NCBI RefSeq assembly: GCF_028745505.1
Contig: NZ_JAQZZL010000002.1
Location: 62,001 to 126,000 of the forward strand
Source of the DNA: Lentisphaera marina
GTDB lineage: Bacteria; Verrucomicrobiota; Lentisphaeria; Lentisphaerales; Lentisphaeraceae
DNA length: 64,000 nucleotides
Direction: 5' to 3'
Numbering within the stretch: the stretch's first letter is position 1; each line of letters opens with the position of its first letter. Positions 42,989 to 51,894 of this stretch are shown here, piece after piece. The notes under the pieces were generated by a model. It was not told where the DNA came from and did no database searches. It saw nothing but the letters and a program-made list of their open reading frames with translations. The position numbers and the translations under genes are program-made.

Positions 42989-44437
42989 ATGAAGCTTAAA
43001 TTAATATTTTTAATATATTTCGTGGTTCTGCTTAATGTGTCTTCGAAACCTAATGTATTATTCATCATTGCCGATGATTTAATGAAGCAGGTGAGCCTTT
43101 ATGGGCACAATGAAATAAAGACCCCCGAACTTAATAAATTGGCAGAGACATCCACTTTATTTGATAGGGCTTATTGTCAATACCCGCTTTGCGGACCCTC
43201 TCGGGCATCAATGATGCTGAGTAAATACCCCGATAAAACGGGGATAACTTTTAATCAGGCTGGGAAGAACTCAAAAGTTCACGCAAAGGCTCAGGCAATG
43301 TCACTCATGACGATGCCTGCTTACTTCAAATCGCATAATTACCTAAGTGTAGGTGGAGGAAAGCTCTATCATAACAATGTACAAGAAGTGGATATTGATT
43401 TCGATGAGATTTTAGCTAATTCAGGGCATGACGGAGAAAAGGTAAAAATAAAACAGGTAAATGTCAAAAAAACACAAACTTTGATAGCTGAGATATCTGA
43501 AGAAGATCCCTTCAAGCACAAAGATGGCGTCCTCGTGAAAAATGCTATCAATTGGCTCAAGTCTTATGAGAATAAGGGGTCGACAAAACCTTTTTTTATG
43601 GCACTTGGATTCAAAAAACCTCACTCACCCTTTTCATGTCCTGAGCAGTTTTGGGATCAGTATGAAGCAGAAGAGATAAAATTAACTGAGGTGCCGAAAC
43701 CCAATGATATATTGGAAGAGTATTCTTTGTCAGGAGTAAATAGTTTATTAAAAGTTCATCCGGATACAGCCCAGTTCGATGCCTATAATTTACCTATGGA
43801 AAAGAAGTTGGAGATCGTTCATGCGTATTCAGCCTGCGTTACTTATATTGACTTTCTGGTGGGTGAAGTCATTACAGGGTTAAAAGCGGCAAATCTTTAC
43901 GACAATACTATTATTGTTTTCACCTCTGATCATGGCTATAAACTGGGAGAATATGATCGCTGGGCCAAAAATACTCTCCATGAGAAAGACTCAGTAGTGC
44001 CACTTTTGATTCACTACCCAGGACAAAGCTCACGGGTGACTAGTAAGGCTGTCGTTGGCTTGGTAGATATATTTCCCACGCTCACAGACTTGTGTTCCCT
44101 GCCTACACCAAAAAATATCGATGGCCGTAGTTTTATGAGAAGTTTAAAAGATCCCAATGTTGCGCACCGCGACTATGTACGAACAGTTCTCCCTCGAACT
44201 GGTGGAGAAAGCAAAGATAAAGTTTCGGGTGTAAGTATTTTTCATCGTGAGGGGTATCGCTATCATCATTGGTGGCGCGGGGATTATAAACACGTTCCTA
44301 AAGCTGAAGAACTGATGGGGATAGAATTATACGATCATTATAAAAATAGTAATAGCGCTTTATCGATTAAAAATATTTACAAGGAAAGTCCTGAATTGAC
44401 GCAAAAGTTACAAGACTTGACTTTGAAAAACGATTGA
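42989..44437 (+). CDS. Secreted sulfatase (iduronate-2-sulfatase-like)
   Basis: 482 residues. Signal peptide IFLIYFVVLLNVSS; first metal site IADDLMKQVSLYGH; C-G-P-S-R with Cys68 in QYPLCGPSRASMML. The longer first lobe, with PFFMALGFKKPHSPFSCPEQ and TSDHGYKLGEYDRWAKNTLHEKDS, resembles the iduronate-2-sulfatase branch more than the arylsulfatase A branch. The gene follows the pseudopilin at 42242 by 12 bp. It probably removes 2-O-type or related sulfate esters from uronic or fucose units; specificity is not established. Confidence 0.9.
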   Translation: MKLKLIFLIYFVVLLNVSSKPNVLFIIADDLMKQVSLYGHNEIKTPELNKLAETSTLFDRAYCQYPLCGPSRASMMLSKYPDKTGITFNQAGKNSKVHAKAQAMSLMTMPAYFKSHNYLSVGGGKLYHNNVQEVDIDFDEILANSGHDGEKVKIKQVNVKKTQTLIAEISEEDPFKHKDGVLVKNAINWLKSYENKGSTKPFFMALGFKKPHSPFSCPEQFWDQYEAEEIKLTEVPKPNDILEEYSLSGVNSLLKVHPDTAQFDAYNLPMEKKLEIVHAYSACVTYIDFLVGEVITGLKAANLYDNTIIVFTSDHGYKLGEYDRWAKNTLHEKDSVVPLLIHYPGQSSRVTSKAVVGLVDIFPTLTDLCSLPTPKNIDGRSFMRSLKDPNVAHRDYVRTVLPRTGGESKDKVSGVSIFHREGYRYHHWWRGDYKHVPKAEELMGIELYDHYKNSNSALSIKNIYKESPELTQKLQDLTLKND

Positions 44438-44522
44438 AGGTTAAAATGATAAGAACGAAAATCCTCATTCCATATCTAATCGCAAAAGATAAAAATGATC
44501 AAGAATCAAATTTAAGGACTTT

Positions 44523-44552
44523 TTGTCATTCCTTACATTAAGCTTGCGTATT
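44523..44552 (+). promoter_or_regulatory. ECF-like promoter (TTGTCA-N18-CGTATT)
   Basis: TTGTCA (44523-44528) and CGTATT (44547-44552). From AGCTTGCGTATTACT onward it is a near copy of the promoter at 40588. The start codon is 99 bp downstream, so the leader would be long. Confidence 0.45.
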
Positions 44553-45218
44553 ACTTAGAAATTGACAAGGCTTTAGTAAAGAGGCTTTGAATTATAATAA
44601 GAAATACAGGGTCCCAGACAATGTCTGACCAGGTAAGTATAAGGAAATAAGATGAAGTGGATAATTAGTTTTTTGGTTGTGACTTTGAGCCTAGCCGCTC
44701 AGAAGAAAATGAATGTCGTTCTATTGACTGTGGACGATATGAATGCGGATTCACTGGGAGCGTTTGCTTGTCCAGTAGAAGGGACTTCACCACAATTTGA
44801 TGCCTTTGCCGCGGATGCGATGCGCTTTAATTATGCTCATGTGCATGCGACTAGTTGCATTCCGTCACGTAATATTATCAGTAGTGGTAAATATCTCTAC
44901 AATAGTGGCCTAGAGGGTTTCTATCAGCTGCCGGAGGATGAGGTTACTTTTAGGACTTTGCCCGAAGTTCTTCAGGATAATGGTTATTTCACTATGATTC
45001 GCGGCAAGGCACATCACTCTTACCCTTACGTGCCTTACAAACGAGCTTTTGACATCATTTTCGATGATGAATTGAAAGCCAAAAAACTTAATATTCGTCA
45101 GCCTAAGACCTTCTATGATTATACAAAGAAAGGTGTGGAAGCAGCGAAGAAAGCGGGAAAGCCCTTTTTCTATTCAATGGATATCCACGATCCGCACACT
45201 CCTTATTATGGGCTGATC

Positions 45219-46612
45219 GGTAGTGTCCCAAATTTTCTGTAAATTCTGCTATAGCTCTACTTTAAGAGTTATGAATAGCTTCCGAGACTTCGCGAGAATG
45301 GGAACTTTCTCGTCGGAGCGAAATTGAGGAAGTTGTTTGTAACTCGGGGTAAAGAAGATGCAGAGTGGTGTTGCACCAAAACAACCCACAAGGAATTATT
45401 ATGCACCACTCTACACACGAGAACAGTAGTGTCTTATTAGAAATGATCCACCAAGTCACAGAAAACGGCGAAAGCGGAATGCTTGAAGCTATGAGAGTAT
45501 TACTAAATGAAGCGATGAAAGTAGAGAGAAGTAATTCTCTTGATGCTGCTCCATATGAACGCAATGAAAATCGCTTAGGTTATGCTAATGGCTATAAAAA
45601 CAAAACCGTAAACACTCGACTTGGAGCAATGAAGCTCAACATTCCTCAAGTCAGAGGTGAAATCGATTTTTATCCAAGTTCTTTAGAAAAAGGCTTACGA
45701 AGTGAGCGAGCTTTGATGACAGCTATGGCCGAGAGTTATATTCAGGGAACTTCGACAAGAAAAGTCACGAAACTTCTAGAGAAAATGTGTGGTCTTTCCG
45801 TGAGTAAATCACAGGTGTCACGAGTTGTATCTGAGCTAGATGAAAGCTTAGAAAAGTGGCGTAACCGTCCTTTAGGGAAATATCATTACCTTTTGGTGGA
45901 TGCGAGATACGAAAAAGTTAGAGTAGATAAGACTGTTCGAGATTGTGCTTTGTTAATTGCTTATGGGATAGATGAATCAGGAAAACGCTCAGTTTTAGGT
46001 ACAAGTGTCTCTTTAAGTGAAGCTGAGGTTCATTGGAGAAACTTTTTCCTATCATTGAATGCTCGAGGACTTCATGGTCTTAAGATGATCACGAGCGACA
46101 GTCATTCGGGACTGAAAGCCGCTTTAACAACTGTCTTTGGGTCAATCCCATGGCAGAGGTGTCAATTTCATTTACAGCAGAATGCGGGGGCTTATGTGCC
46201 TAAGAAAGCGATGCGTTCAGAAGTTGCACAAGACATTCGAGATATCTTTAATACCCCTTCAAAACAGGACGCCGAAAGACTTTTAAAGCTTACTTGCTTA
46301 AAGTATGAAAACAGTGCTTCTCAATTATCTGAATGGATGGAATCCGCACTTCCTGAAGGCTTTTCTGTATTTGATTTAGATCGTTCTTGTTGGACAAAAC
46401 TGAGAACCACCAATATGATTGAAAGACAGAATCGAGAAATTCTAAGGCGAACTAGAACCGTGTCTATTTTCCCAAATGAAGCTTCACTGCTTAGATTAGC
46501 GTCCGCTATTCTTATGGAATTAGATGAAACCTGGATAGCTACAAAAAGAGTTTATCTGTCTGTTTAACTAAAATTGGTCAACACCAATTTACAGAAACAA
46601 CGGGACTCTATC
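45219..46612 (+). mobile_element. IS256-family insertion sequence, complete
   Basis: 1,394 bp. The left end GGTAGTGTCCCAAATTTTCT and the right end (reverse complement GATAGAGTCCCGTTGTTTCT) form imperfect terminal inverted repeats of ~27 bp with 22 matches, both continuing GTAAATT. It is flanked by an 8-bp direct repeat GGCTGATC (45211-45218 and 46613-46620), the size expected for the IS256 family. It carries one transposase gene, and both ends are intact, so it may still be mobile. Confidence 0.95.
45401..46567 (+). CDS. IS256-family (mutator-type) transposase
   Basis: 388 residues from the ATG at 45401, which has AAGGA 7 bp upstream; the longer frame starts 12 codons earlier without such a site. 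The family DDE core is present: the first Asp is in YHYLLVDARYEKVR, the second in LKMITSDSHSGLKAAL and the Glu near TTNMIERQNREILRRTRTV, a hallmark of IS256 enzymes. QRCQFHLQQNAGAYVPK is the conserved zinc-like C-x2-H region. The gene is intact. It has disrupted the sulfatase in which it sits. Confidence 0.95.
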   Translation: MHHSTHENSSVLLEMIHQVTENGESGMLEAMRVLLNEAMKVERSNSLDAAPYERNENRLGYANGYKNKTVNTRLGAMKLNIPQVRGEIDFYPSSLEKGLRSERALMTAMAESYIQGTSTRKVTKLLEKMCGLSVSKSQVSRVVSELDESLEKWRNRPLGKYHYLLVDARYEKVRVDKTVRDCALLIAYGIDESGKRSVLGTSVSLSEAEVHWRNFFLSLNARGLHGLKMITSDSHSGLKAALTTVFGSIPWQRCQFHLQQNAGAYVPKKAMRSEVAQDIRDIFNTPSKQDAERLLKLTCLKYENSASQLSEWMESALPEGFSVFDLDRSCWTKLRTTNMIERQNREILRRTRTVSIFPNEASLLRLASAILMELDETWIATKRVYLSV

Positions 46613-47693
46613 GGCTGATCAAAAAGCAATTGACTCCAGGCTTAAATAAAGAGGATCAAAGCAATGCCCCGAGTCGTATTTTCAAACCTGAAGAAATTGT
46701 GATTCCAGCTTTTTTGCCACAAACCGATAAAGTTCGCCTCGAAATGGCGGCCTATTATTCTACGGTCCGTCGTGCGGATGACTCTATCGGCAATGTTATT
46801 CAGGCGCTTAAAGATAGTGGCGTCTATGATGAGACAATCATCGTTTTCCTCTCCGATCATGGTATCCCCGAGCCCTTTGGTAAAACGACGAATTATTATA
46901 ATGGCTCGCATACACCTTTAACTGTGCGTTGGCCGGGTCGAACAAAAGCGGGTTCAGTGGATAATGATCACATGATTGGATCTGTAGATATTTTTCCTTC
47001 GGTGTTAGAGATCTTGGGGATAGAGCAAGAAAAGGGCTTAGATGGGCGTTCTTTCGCCTCAATTCTCAAGGGTGAAAAGCAGGGGGCGCGCGATTATGTG
47101 GTGACTATGTATGAGGAGAATGTGGGTGGAAATCGCCAGCCGACTCGATCAATTATCACTAAGGAATATGGTTACATCTACAACCTTTGGTCGGATGGTG
47201 AGCGCAAATTTGCCTCAGCAACAAAAGGAACACTCGCTTACAAAGAGATGGCACGCTTAGCCGCAGAGGGAGATATTCATTGGCAGAAAAGGCTAAATAT
47301 GTATAATCATCGTCAGTCCGAGGAACTCTATAATTATCATGTGGATCCCCATGCTTTAAAAGACTTGAGTAAAAACCCAGAGTATGCAGAAAAAATAAAG
47401 GAATTGCGTGCTACACTCGCAAAATCGATGGAGCATACCGGAGATCCTTTGTTAAAATTATTTAAGGAAAGGGATAATGAGTCGCTTATTCAAGATCATT
47501 TAGCAAAAGTGGACGCGGAATCAAATACTCGCAAGCGCAATGCTGTGTATTCCCGCAGTGGTAAAGCGAAGGATGATAAAAAGAAAAAAGCTAAAAGCCC
47601 AAAGCAAAAGAAAAAATAGTTATCAATCTGAGAGTTGGATTCAAGACTAGTATTTACAGTGAAAAACTGGCAAAGTAAAAAGAAACTAATTAG

Positions 47694-47722
47694 AATGGGT
47701 AAGCGCGAGTTTACCCATTTTT
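47694..47722 (+). terminator. Terminator between sulfatase and kinase
   Basis: AATGGGTAA (47694-47702) pairs perfectly with TTACCCATT (47711-47719) around an 8-nt loop, followed by TTTATTT. It ends about 14 bp before the kinase ATG, so it may serve as terminator of the sulfatase or as an attenuator in the kinase leader. Confidence 0.7.
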
Positions 47723-47735
47723 ATTTAAGGCAAGT

Positions 47736-49646
47736 ATGACTGAAGATTCTAAAACTATATTTGATGAGATGATTCCAGATTTGGCGTCTGGAGTTTTGGA
47801 AATGGATGAAACCATAGCCGACGTCTACCCCCTCTGTGACGAAATTGCGGAAATCGCAAAACGTTATGAGAATGGCGATCCAATTGGTGAGGGGGGTATG
47901 AAAAATATCGTTGATTCAGTCGATAAAATCACTGGTCGTCATGTCGCCATGGCAAGTCTTAAAGGGAGTGAGGATCCCGATCTCATGGAGCATTTTTTCA
48001 AGGAAGCGCGATTAACGGCAAGGCTTGAACATCCCAATATTGTGCCTCTTTATGATATGGGTTATGGTGAATCGGGCGAGCCTTATTTTACCATGAAAAA
48101 ACTTGGTGGGAGGAACCTTACTGAGCTCATTGCGGACTTCGCAAAAGAGAGCGACTATAAATCATTGTTGCCACGCATAGTTGATATAATGATTAAAATT
48201 TGTGATGCCATGGCCTTCGCTCATTCCCGTGGGGTTATTCACTTGGATCTCAAACCCGATAATATTCGCATTGGCGACTTTGGTGAAGTTTTAATTTGTG
48301 ATTGGGGTTTAGCAAAAACTCTCGGCGATGCGGATTATGACCTTGAAGAAGATTTACTTCCAGAAAACTTTAACACAGAAACCTTGAGTGGCGTCGTTAA
48401 AGGGACGCCGGGTTATATGGCTCCTGAGCAGATTGAGCCCAAGAGAGGGGAGAAAGATCAAAGGACAGATGTCTATGCTCTCGGTGCCATCCTCTATGAA
48501 ATGCTTTGTTTTGAAGTCCCTAATAAAGCTGAAACGGTGAGAGAAAGTTTACAAATCACCCTTGATGGTAAACGTAAGGCTCCTAGTCAATTCAAATCCA
48601 TGGTTCCATCTAGCTTAGAGGCGGTAAGTTTAAAAGCTTTGGGTCTGGAACAAGATGAGCGTTATTCGACAGTACAAGAATTTAGAGATGATCTCTTTAA
48701 ATGGTTGGGAGGATTTGCTACTAGTGCGGAAGAAGTGGGTTTATTAGGTGCGCTCAAATTATTTGTTTTGCGCCATAAAGTGGCGAGTGTTTTTACGGGT
48801 GTTTTTATTGTAGTAGCCCTCCTTTTTACCCTTCGTTTGAGTCAAGAAAAACAAGTCGCGGTGGAAGCCCTCTCTCTTTATCAAAAAGAGCAGAAGCAAA
48901 AAGAAATTTTTGGTAAGGAAGCCGCTCCACGTTTGGTGGGCTTGGCCTCTGGAGCACTTAAAAGAAACGATTTTGAAACGGCGGAAGAAATGATTGCCTT
49001 AGCGGTAGAAGCAGACCCCAAATTTGATCATGCTTGGGATACTAAGGCAAGGATAGATTTTATTCGGAGTGATTTAGCGGAATCTAGGCGATCGTTAGCA
49101 AAATCTTCTTCAGAGCCTGAACACCAAGGGGTGCGTGACTTAGAAACTTTTTTTCAAAATCGAGATCTCAAATTAGGTAATGAATTAACACTTACAGATT
49201 ATAAAGAATTGGCGAAAAGGGAAAGCTCGAAGTATGATGTTGTCAGTGCGATTACTGCCAATATCGAATCTTTTGAACTAGAAGATCAGGTTCTTTTGGC
49301 AGGACTTCTCTTGAGAATGAAAAATGGTGGTAAAGAATTTAAATTTAATTGCGAAGTGAAAGGGGATGAGTTTCATGTGGACCTGTCCGATAATAAGGGC
49401 TTGCGCAATATTGATATATTGAGCTTCTTGCCTGTGACGCATCTGAATTTAAGTCGTAATCGTGAACTTAAAATACATGAACTAGGCAAAAGTCCCCTCA
49501 TAGAAATCAATTTATCGCGAACTAATTTTAGTGACTGGAATACGCTGTTTAAAATTCCGTCTCTGGAAAAGGTTTTAATAAGCAAAGGCATGAAGGCAAA
49601 CTTGCCTAATGTTCCCCAAAATATCAAATTAGAAATAATTCAATAA
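47736..49646 (+). CDS. WNK-like Ser/Thr protein kinase with membrane anchor
   Basis: 636 residues, paralogous to the kinase at 30209-32362. Kinase domain about 45-325: loop IGEGGMKNIV with Lys56; beta-3 reads VAMA with Ala73 in place of Lys; helix-C Glu90; IHLDLKPDN with Asp171; CDWGLAK with Asp189; GTPGYMAPEQ. The GFATSAEEVGLLGALKLFVLRHK motif joins it to a transmembrane helix (VASVFTGVFIVVALLFTL), followed by a coiled coil and leucine-rich-like repeats (ITHLNLSRN type: VTHLNLSRNRELKI, LIEINLSRTNF). Two perfect TTGCG-N5-CGCAA palindromes encode IAEIAK and IADFAK. No sigma gene adjoins it; the nearest is at 55026. Probably an envelope-spanning sensor for the surrounding sulfatase cluster. Confidence 0.9.
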   Translation: MTEDSKTIFDEMIPDLASGVLEMDETIADVYPLCDEIAEIAKRYENGDPIGEGGMKNIVDSVDKITGRHVAMASLKGSEDPDLMEHFFKEARLTARLEHPNIVPLYDMGYGESGEPYFTMKKLGGRNLTELIADFAKESDYKSLLPRIVDIMIKICDAMAFAHSRGVIHLDLKPDNIRIGDFGEVLICDWGLAKTLGDADYDLEEDLLPENFNTETLSGVVKGTPGYMAPEQIEPKRGEKDQRTDVYALGAILYEMLCFEVPNKAETVRESLQITLDGKRKAPSQFKSMVPSSLEAVSLKALGLEQDERYSTVQEFRDDLFKWLGGFATSAEEVGLLGALKLFVLRHKVASVFTGVFIVVALLFTLRLSQEKQVAVEALSLYQKEQKQKEIFGKEAAPRLVGLASGALKRNDFETAEEMIALAVEADPKFDHAWDTKARIDFIRSDLAESRRSLAKSSSEPEHQGVRDLETFFQNRDLKLGNELTLTDYKELAKRESSKYDVVSAITANIESFELEDQVLLAGLLLRMKNGGKEFKFNCEVKGDEFHVDLSDNKGLRNIDILSFLPVTHLNLSRNRELKIHELGKSPLIEINLSRTNFSDWNTLFKIPSLEKVLISKGMKANLPNVPQNIKLEIIQ

Positions 49647-49650
49647 ATCC

Positions 49651-49679
49651 TGTCATCCTCTTTATTCAGCTCTCGTATG
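49651..49679 (+). promoter_or_regulatory. ECF-like promoter (TGTCA-N18-CGTATG)
   Basis: TGTCA (49651-49655) and CGTATG (49674-49679), 31 bp before the pseudopilin ATG. Spacing and wording are the same as at 40588, 44523 and 53313. Confidence 0.5.
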
Positions 49680-49710
49680 ACTGAATATAAAGAAAAACTG
49701 AGGACACAAA

Positions 49711-50391
49711 ATGAAAAAGTTCACGCTTATAGAAATTCTAGTGGTGGTGGCGATTATTGGGGTTTTAGCATCATTGCTTTTGCCGACATTAGGTAAAGCT
49801 CGCGAGAGTGCACGCCGAGCTCAATGTATAAATAATCAGAAAAATCATGGGACGGCTCTATTTATGTATTTTGATGACAATGAGCAGTACCATCCTTCTG
49901 ATAAAATATATCATGCATCTGCGAGTGGAAATACTCGACGCGGCAGTAATTGGTTTGGCAAAGCGGGAACACAAAATACTTCTATCACGGTAGCCATGCG
50001 CCCATTGAATCAGTATTTGCAGAAAGTGAGTGAAACTGGTGAAATGCCTGTAGCAAAATGTCCTTCTGAAGGGACGGAAGAATATGCCAAATGGGGCTCA
50101 TCTTATTACCGTAATAAAGATGCCGCGATGGTGGATAGTTCCGATGGGGACTCACCCTCTTTGAAAATCACTGATATCATCAATCCATCTAAACTAGTTT
50201 TACATGGTGAGTTGGGCGGTATTTGGACAATTCCAAATGCCAATCGCGCTACGAAAGAGCAATTTTATAATCATACTGAATTGGGTGATACGCGATGGGT
50301 CTTACAGTTTTCTGATGGGCATATAGCGAACACTTACGTTATTCCTGGAGACAAGGGGTCAGCAGGAAATTACCTTTGGTTTAACGAATAA
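49711..50391 (+). CDS. Pseudopilin-like protein
   Basis: 226 residues. Leader [20 protein letters not shown], helix and [18 protein letters not shown]; the C-terminal end is [13 protein letters not shown]. It heads an apparent operon pseudopilin-sulfatase-sulfatase: the next gene follows after 12 bp and the third overlaps the second by one base. Upstream is the TGTCA-N18-CGTATG motif. Function unknown; the position repeats the 42242/42989 arrangement. Confidence 0.82.
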   Translation: MKKFTLIEILVVVAIIGVLASLLLPTLGKARESARRAQCINNQKNHGTALFMYFDDNEQYHPSDKIYHASASGNTRRGSNWFGKAGTQNTSITVAMRPLNQYLQKVSETGEMPVAKCPSEGTEEYAKWGSSYYRNKDAAMVDSSDGDSPSLKITDIINPSKLVLHGELGGIWTIPNANRATKEQFYNHTELGDTRWVLQFSDGHIANTYVIPGDKGSAGNYLWFNE

Positions 50392-50403
50392 TAGGACGAT
50401 TTT

Positions 50404-51894
50404 ATGAGAAATTTTTACTTTGTAATATTTTTGGCACTTAGTATTTGTCTAGGTGCAGAAGAGCGACCCAATATAGTGCTGATCATGGCGGATGATATGG
50501 GGAAAGAAACACTTGGGGCTCATGGTGGACTGGATTACAAAACTCCCGTGCTCGATAAGATTGGCTCTGAAGGTTTAACTTTTGATCATTGCTATTCACT
50601 GCCTATTTGTACCCCTTCGAGAGTGAAAATTATGACCGGCAAATATGGCTTCCGTAATTATCGCCAGTTTGGCTTACTACCAACAAGTGAAGTGACCTTT
50701 GGCAATGCTTTACAAAAAGCGGGTTATGCCACCTGTATCACAGGTAAGTGGCAGCTTGGCGGAGATCATGATCAACTTAAAAATTTTGGTTGGGATGAAT
50801 ATTGCTTAACTAATGGGGTGAAACCCAAAAATCCTCAAGATAAACCTTTGATACAAGGTAGGGAGCGTTATTGGAGAACAGCAAATGTAATTGCCAATGG
50901 CAAATACTATCAGCCAAGTTGTCATTTCTATGGCCCCGACATGGTGAATGAGTATGCCTGTAATTTTATTAAGCGTGAAAAAGATAAGCCTTTTTTCCTT
51001 TACTACCCGATGATTCTACCGCATTCTCCTTGGGGGCCTACACCACATTCCAAAGATGGGGATAAGAGTGGTGCCAAGGTCTCTGAAGTGCATTTTTTCA
51101 AGGATAATATTGAGTATATCGATCACCTCGTTGGCAATGTGGTAAAAGCTTTAGAAGAGAGTGGCCAGCGGGAAAATACTTTATTGATATTTACTGGTGA
51201 CAATGGTTCTGGTTACCCTGTACCTGTGACTAAGACAAATGAAGATATGCGTCGTATTGTCTCCTTAAAAGGTTGGGGAGATTATGAGGAAATCATTGTT
51301 GAGGCTGGCGAGCAATCGCCAAAAAGTTCAAAAGGTATTCAGGAGGGGCCAATCACAAATACGACTTATGGTGTCGTCCCTGGGCGTAAAAACCTTATGC
51401 TTCGTGATGGTACGGGGGTTCCTTGTGTGATGGAGTGGCCTAAGTATAATAAAATTTATGATCAGCATCGCTTAGATGACCTTATCGATTTCTCAGATTT
51501 CTTTGCGACTTTCGCAGAGCTTGCTGGAGTAGAAAAAGAATTCCCCAGTGATGGAGTTTCCTTTGCTTCTCGTCTAAAGAACGATGAGAAAAATTCTCGT
51601 GAATTTGTTTTCTGTCATTACTGGAAATCGGGGCGAGATCCCTTAGGTGCTCGTGATGCTATCCATAATGGTAAATATAAAATTTATAACAATGGCGACT
51701 TTTTTGATTTGGAAAAAGATTCAGATGAGAAGAATGCTATCGCCGTGAGCGAGATGAATGAAGGTCAATTGGCGGAGCGAGGAAAATTGATGAATCAGTA
51801 TTATGAATTGCGTGGAATGAATTTGCCTGTTAAGCAAGTTTCTGATCAAAAAGCACCACCAAAGAAAAAGAAAAATAACAAGAAGAAAAAATAA
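50404..51894 (+). CDS. Secreted sulfatase
   Basis: 496 residues. Signal peptide FYFVIFLALSICLGA; MADDMGKETLGAHGG; C-T-P-S-R with Cys69 (LPICTPSRVKIMTGKY); GKWQLGGDHDQ; FTGDNGSGYPVP; Lys-rich end (KKKKNNKKKK). An insertion around residues 255-330 (SLKGWGDYEEIIVEAGEQSP) is longer than in the neighbours. It is the middle gene of the 49711-53234 operon and shares its stop base with the next start (TAATG). Lys-rich C-terminal tails recur in this organism's exported proteins. Confidence 0.92.
   Translation: MRNFYFVIFLALSICLGAEERPNIVLIMADDMGKETLGAHGGLDYKTPVLDKIGSEGLTFDHCYSLPICTPSRVKIMTGKYGFRNYRQFGLLPTSEVTFGNALQKAGYATCITGKWQLGGDHDQLKNFGWDEYCLTNGVKPKNPQDKPLIQGRERYWRTANVIANGKYYQPSCHFYGPDMVNEYACNFIKREKDKPFFLYYPMILPHSPWGPTPHSKDGDKSGAKVSEVHFFKDNIEYIDHLVGNVVKALEESGQRENTLLIFTGDNGSGYPVPVTKTNEDMRRIVSLKGWGDYEEIIVEAGEQSPKSSKGIQEGPITNTTYGVVPGRKNLMLRDGTGVPCVMEWPKYNKIYDQHRLDDLIDFSDFFATFAELAGVEKEFPSDGVSFASRLKNDEKNSREFVFCHYWKSGRDPLGARDAIHNGKYKIYNNGDFFDLEKDSDEKNAIAVSEMNEGQLAERGKLMNQYYELRGMNLPVKQVSDQKAPPKKKKNNKKKK

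Larger units (their letters stand above)
44652..47619 (+). pseudogene. Sulfatase gene split by an IS256-family insertion
   Basis: The 5' part (44652-45218, 189 codons) and the 3' part (46621-47619, 333 codons with stop) join in frame once the IS and one copy of the 8-bp duplication GGCTGATC are removed. The join gives PYYGLIKKQLTPGLN and a 521-residue sulfatase. The intact protein would have a signal peptide (WIISFLVVTLSLAAQ), Cys69 in C-I-P-S-R, and LSDHGIPEPFGK with a Lys-rich C-terminus. The disrupted product ends after ~196 residues with IS-encoded amino acids (GSVPNFL). The 3' part alone lacks the catalytic Cys. The close target-site repeats and open frames show the insertion is recent. 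Confidence 0.95.
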
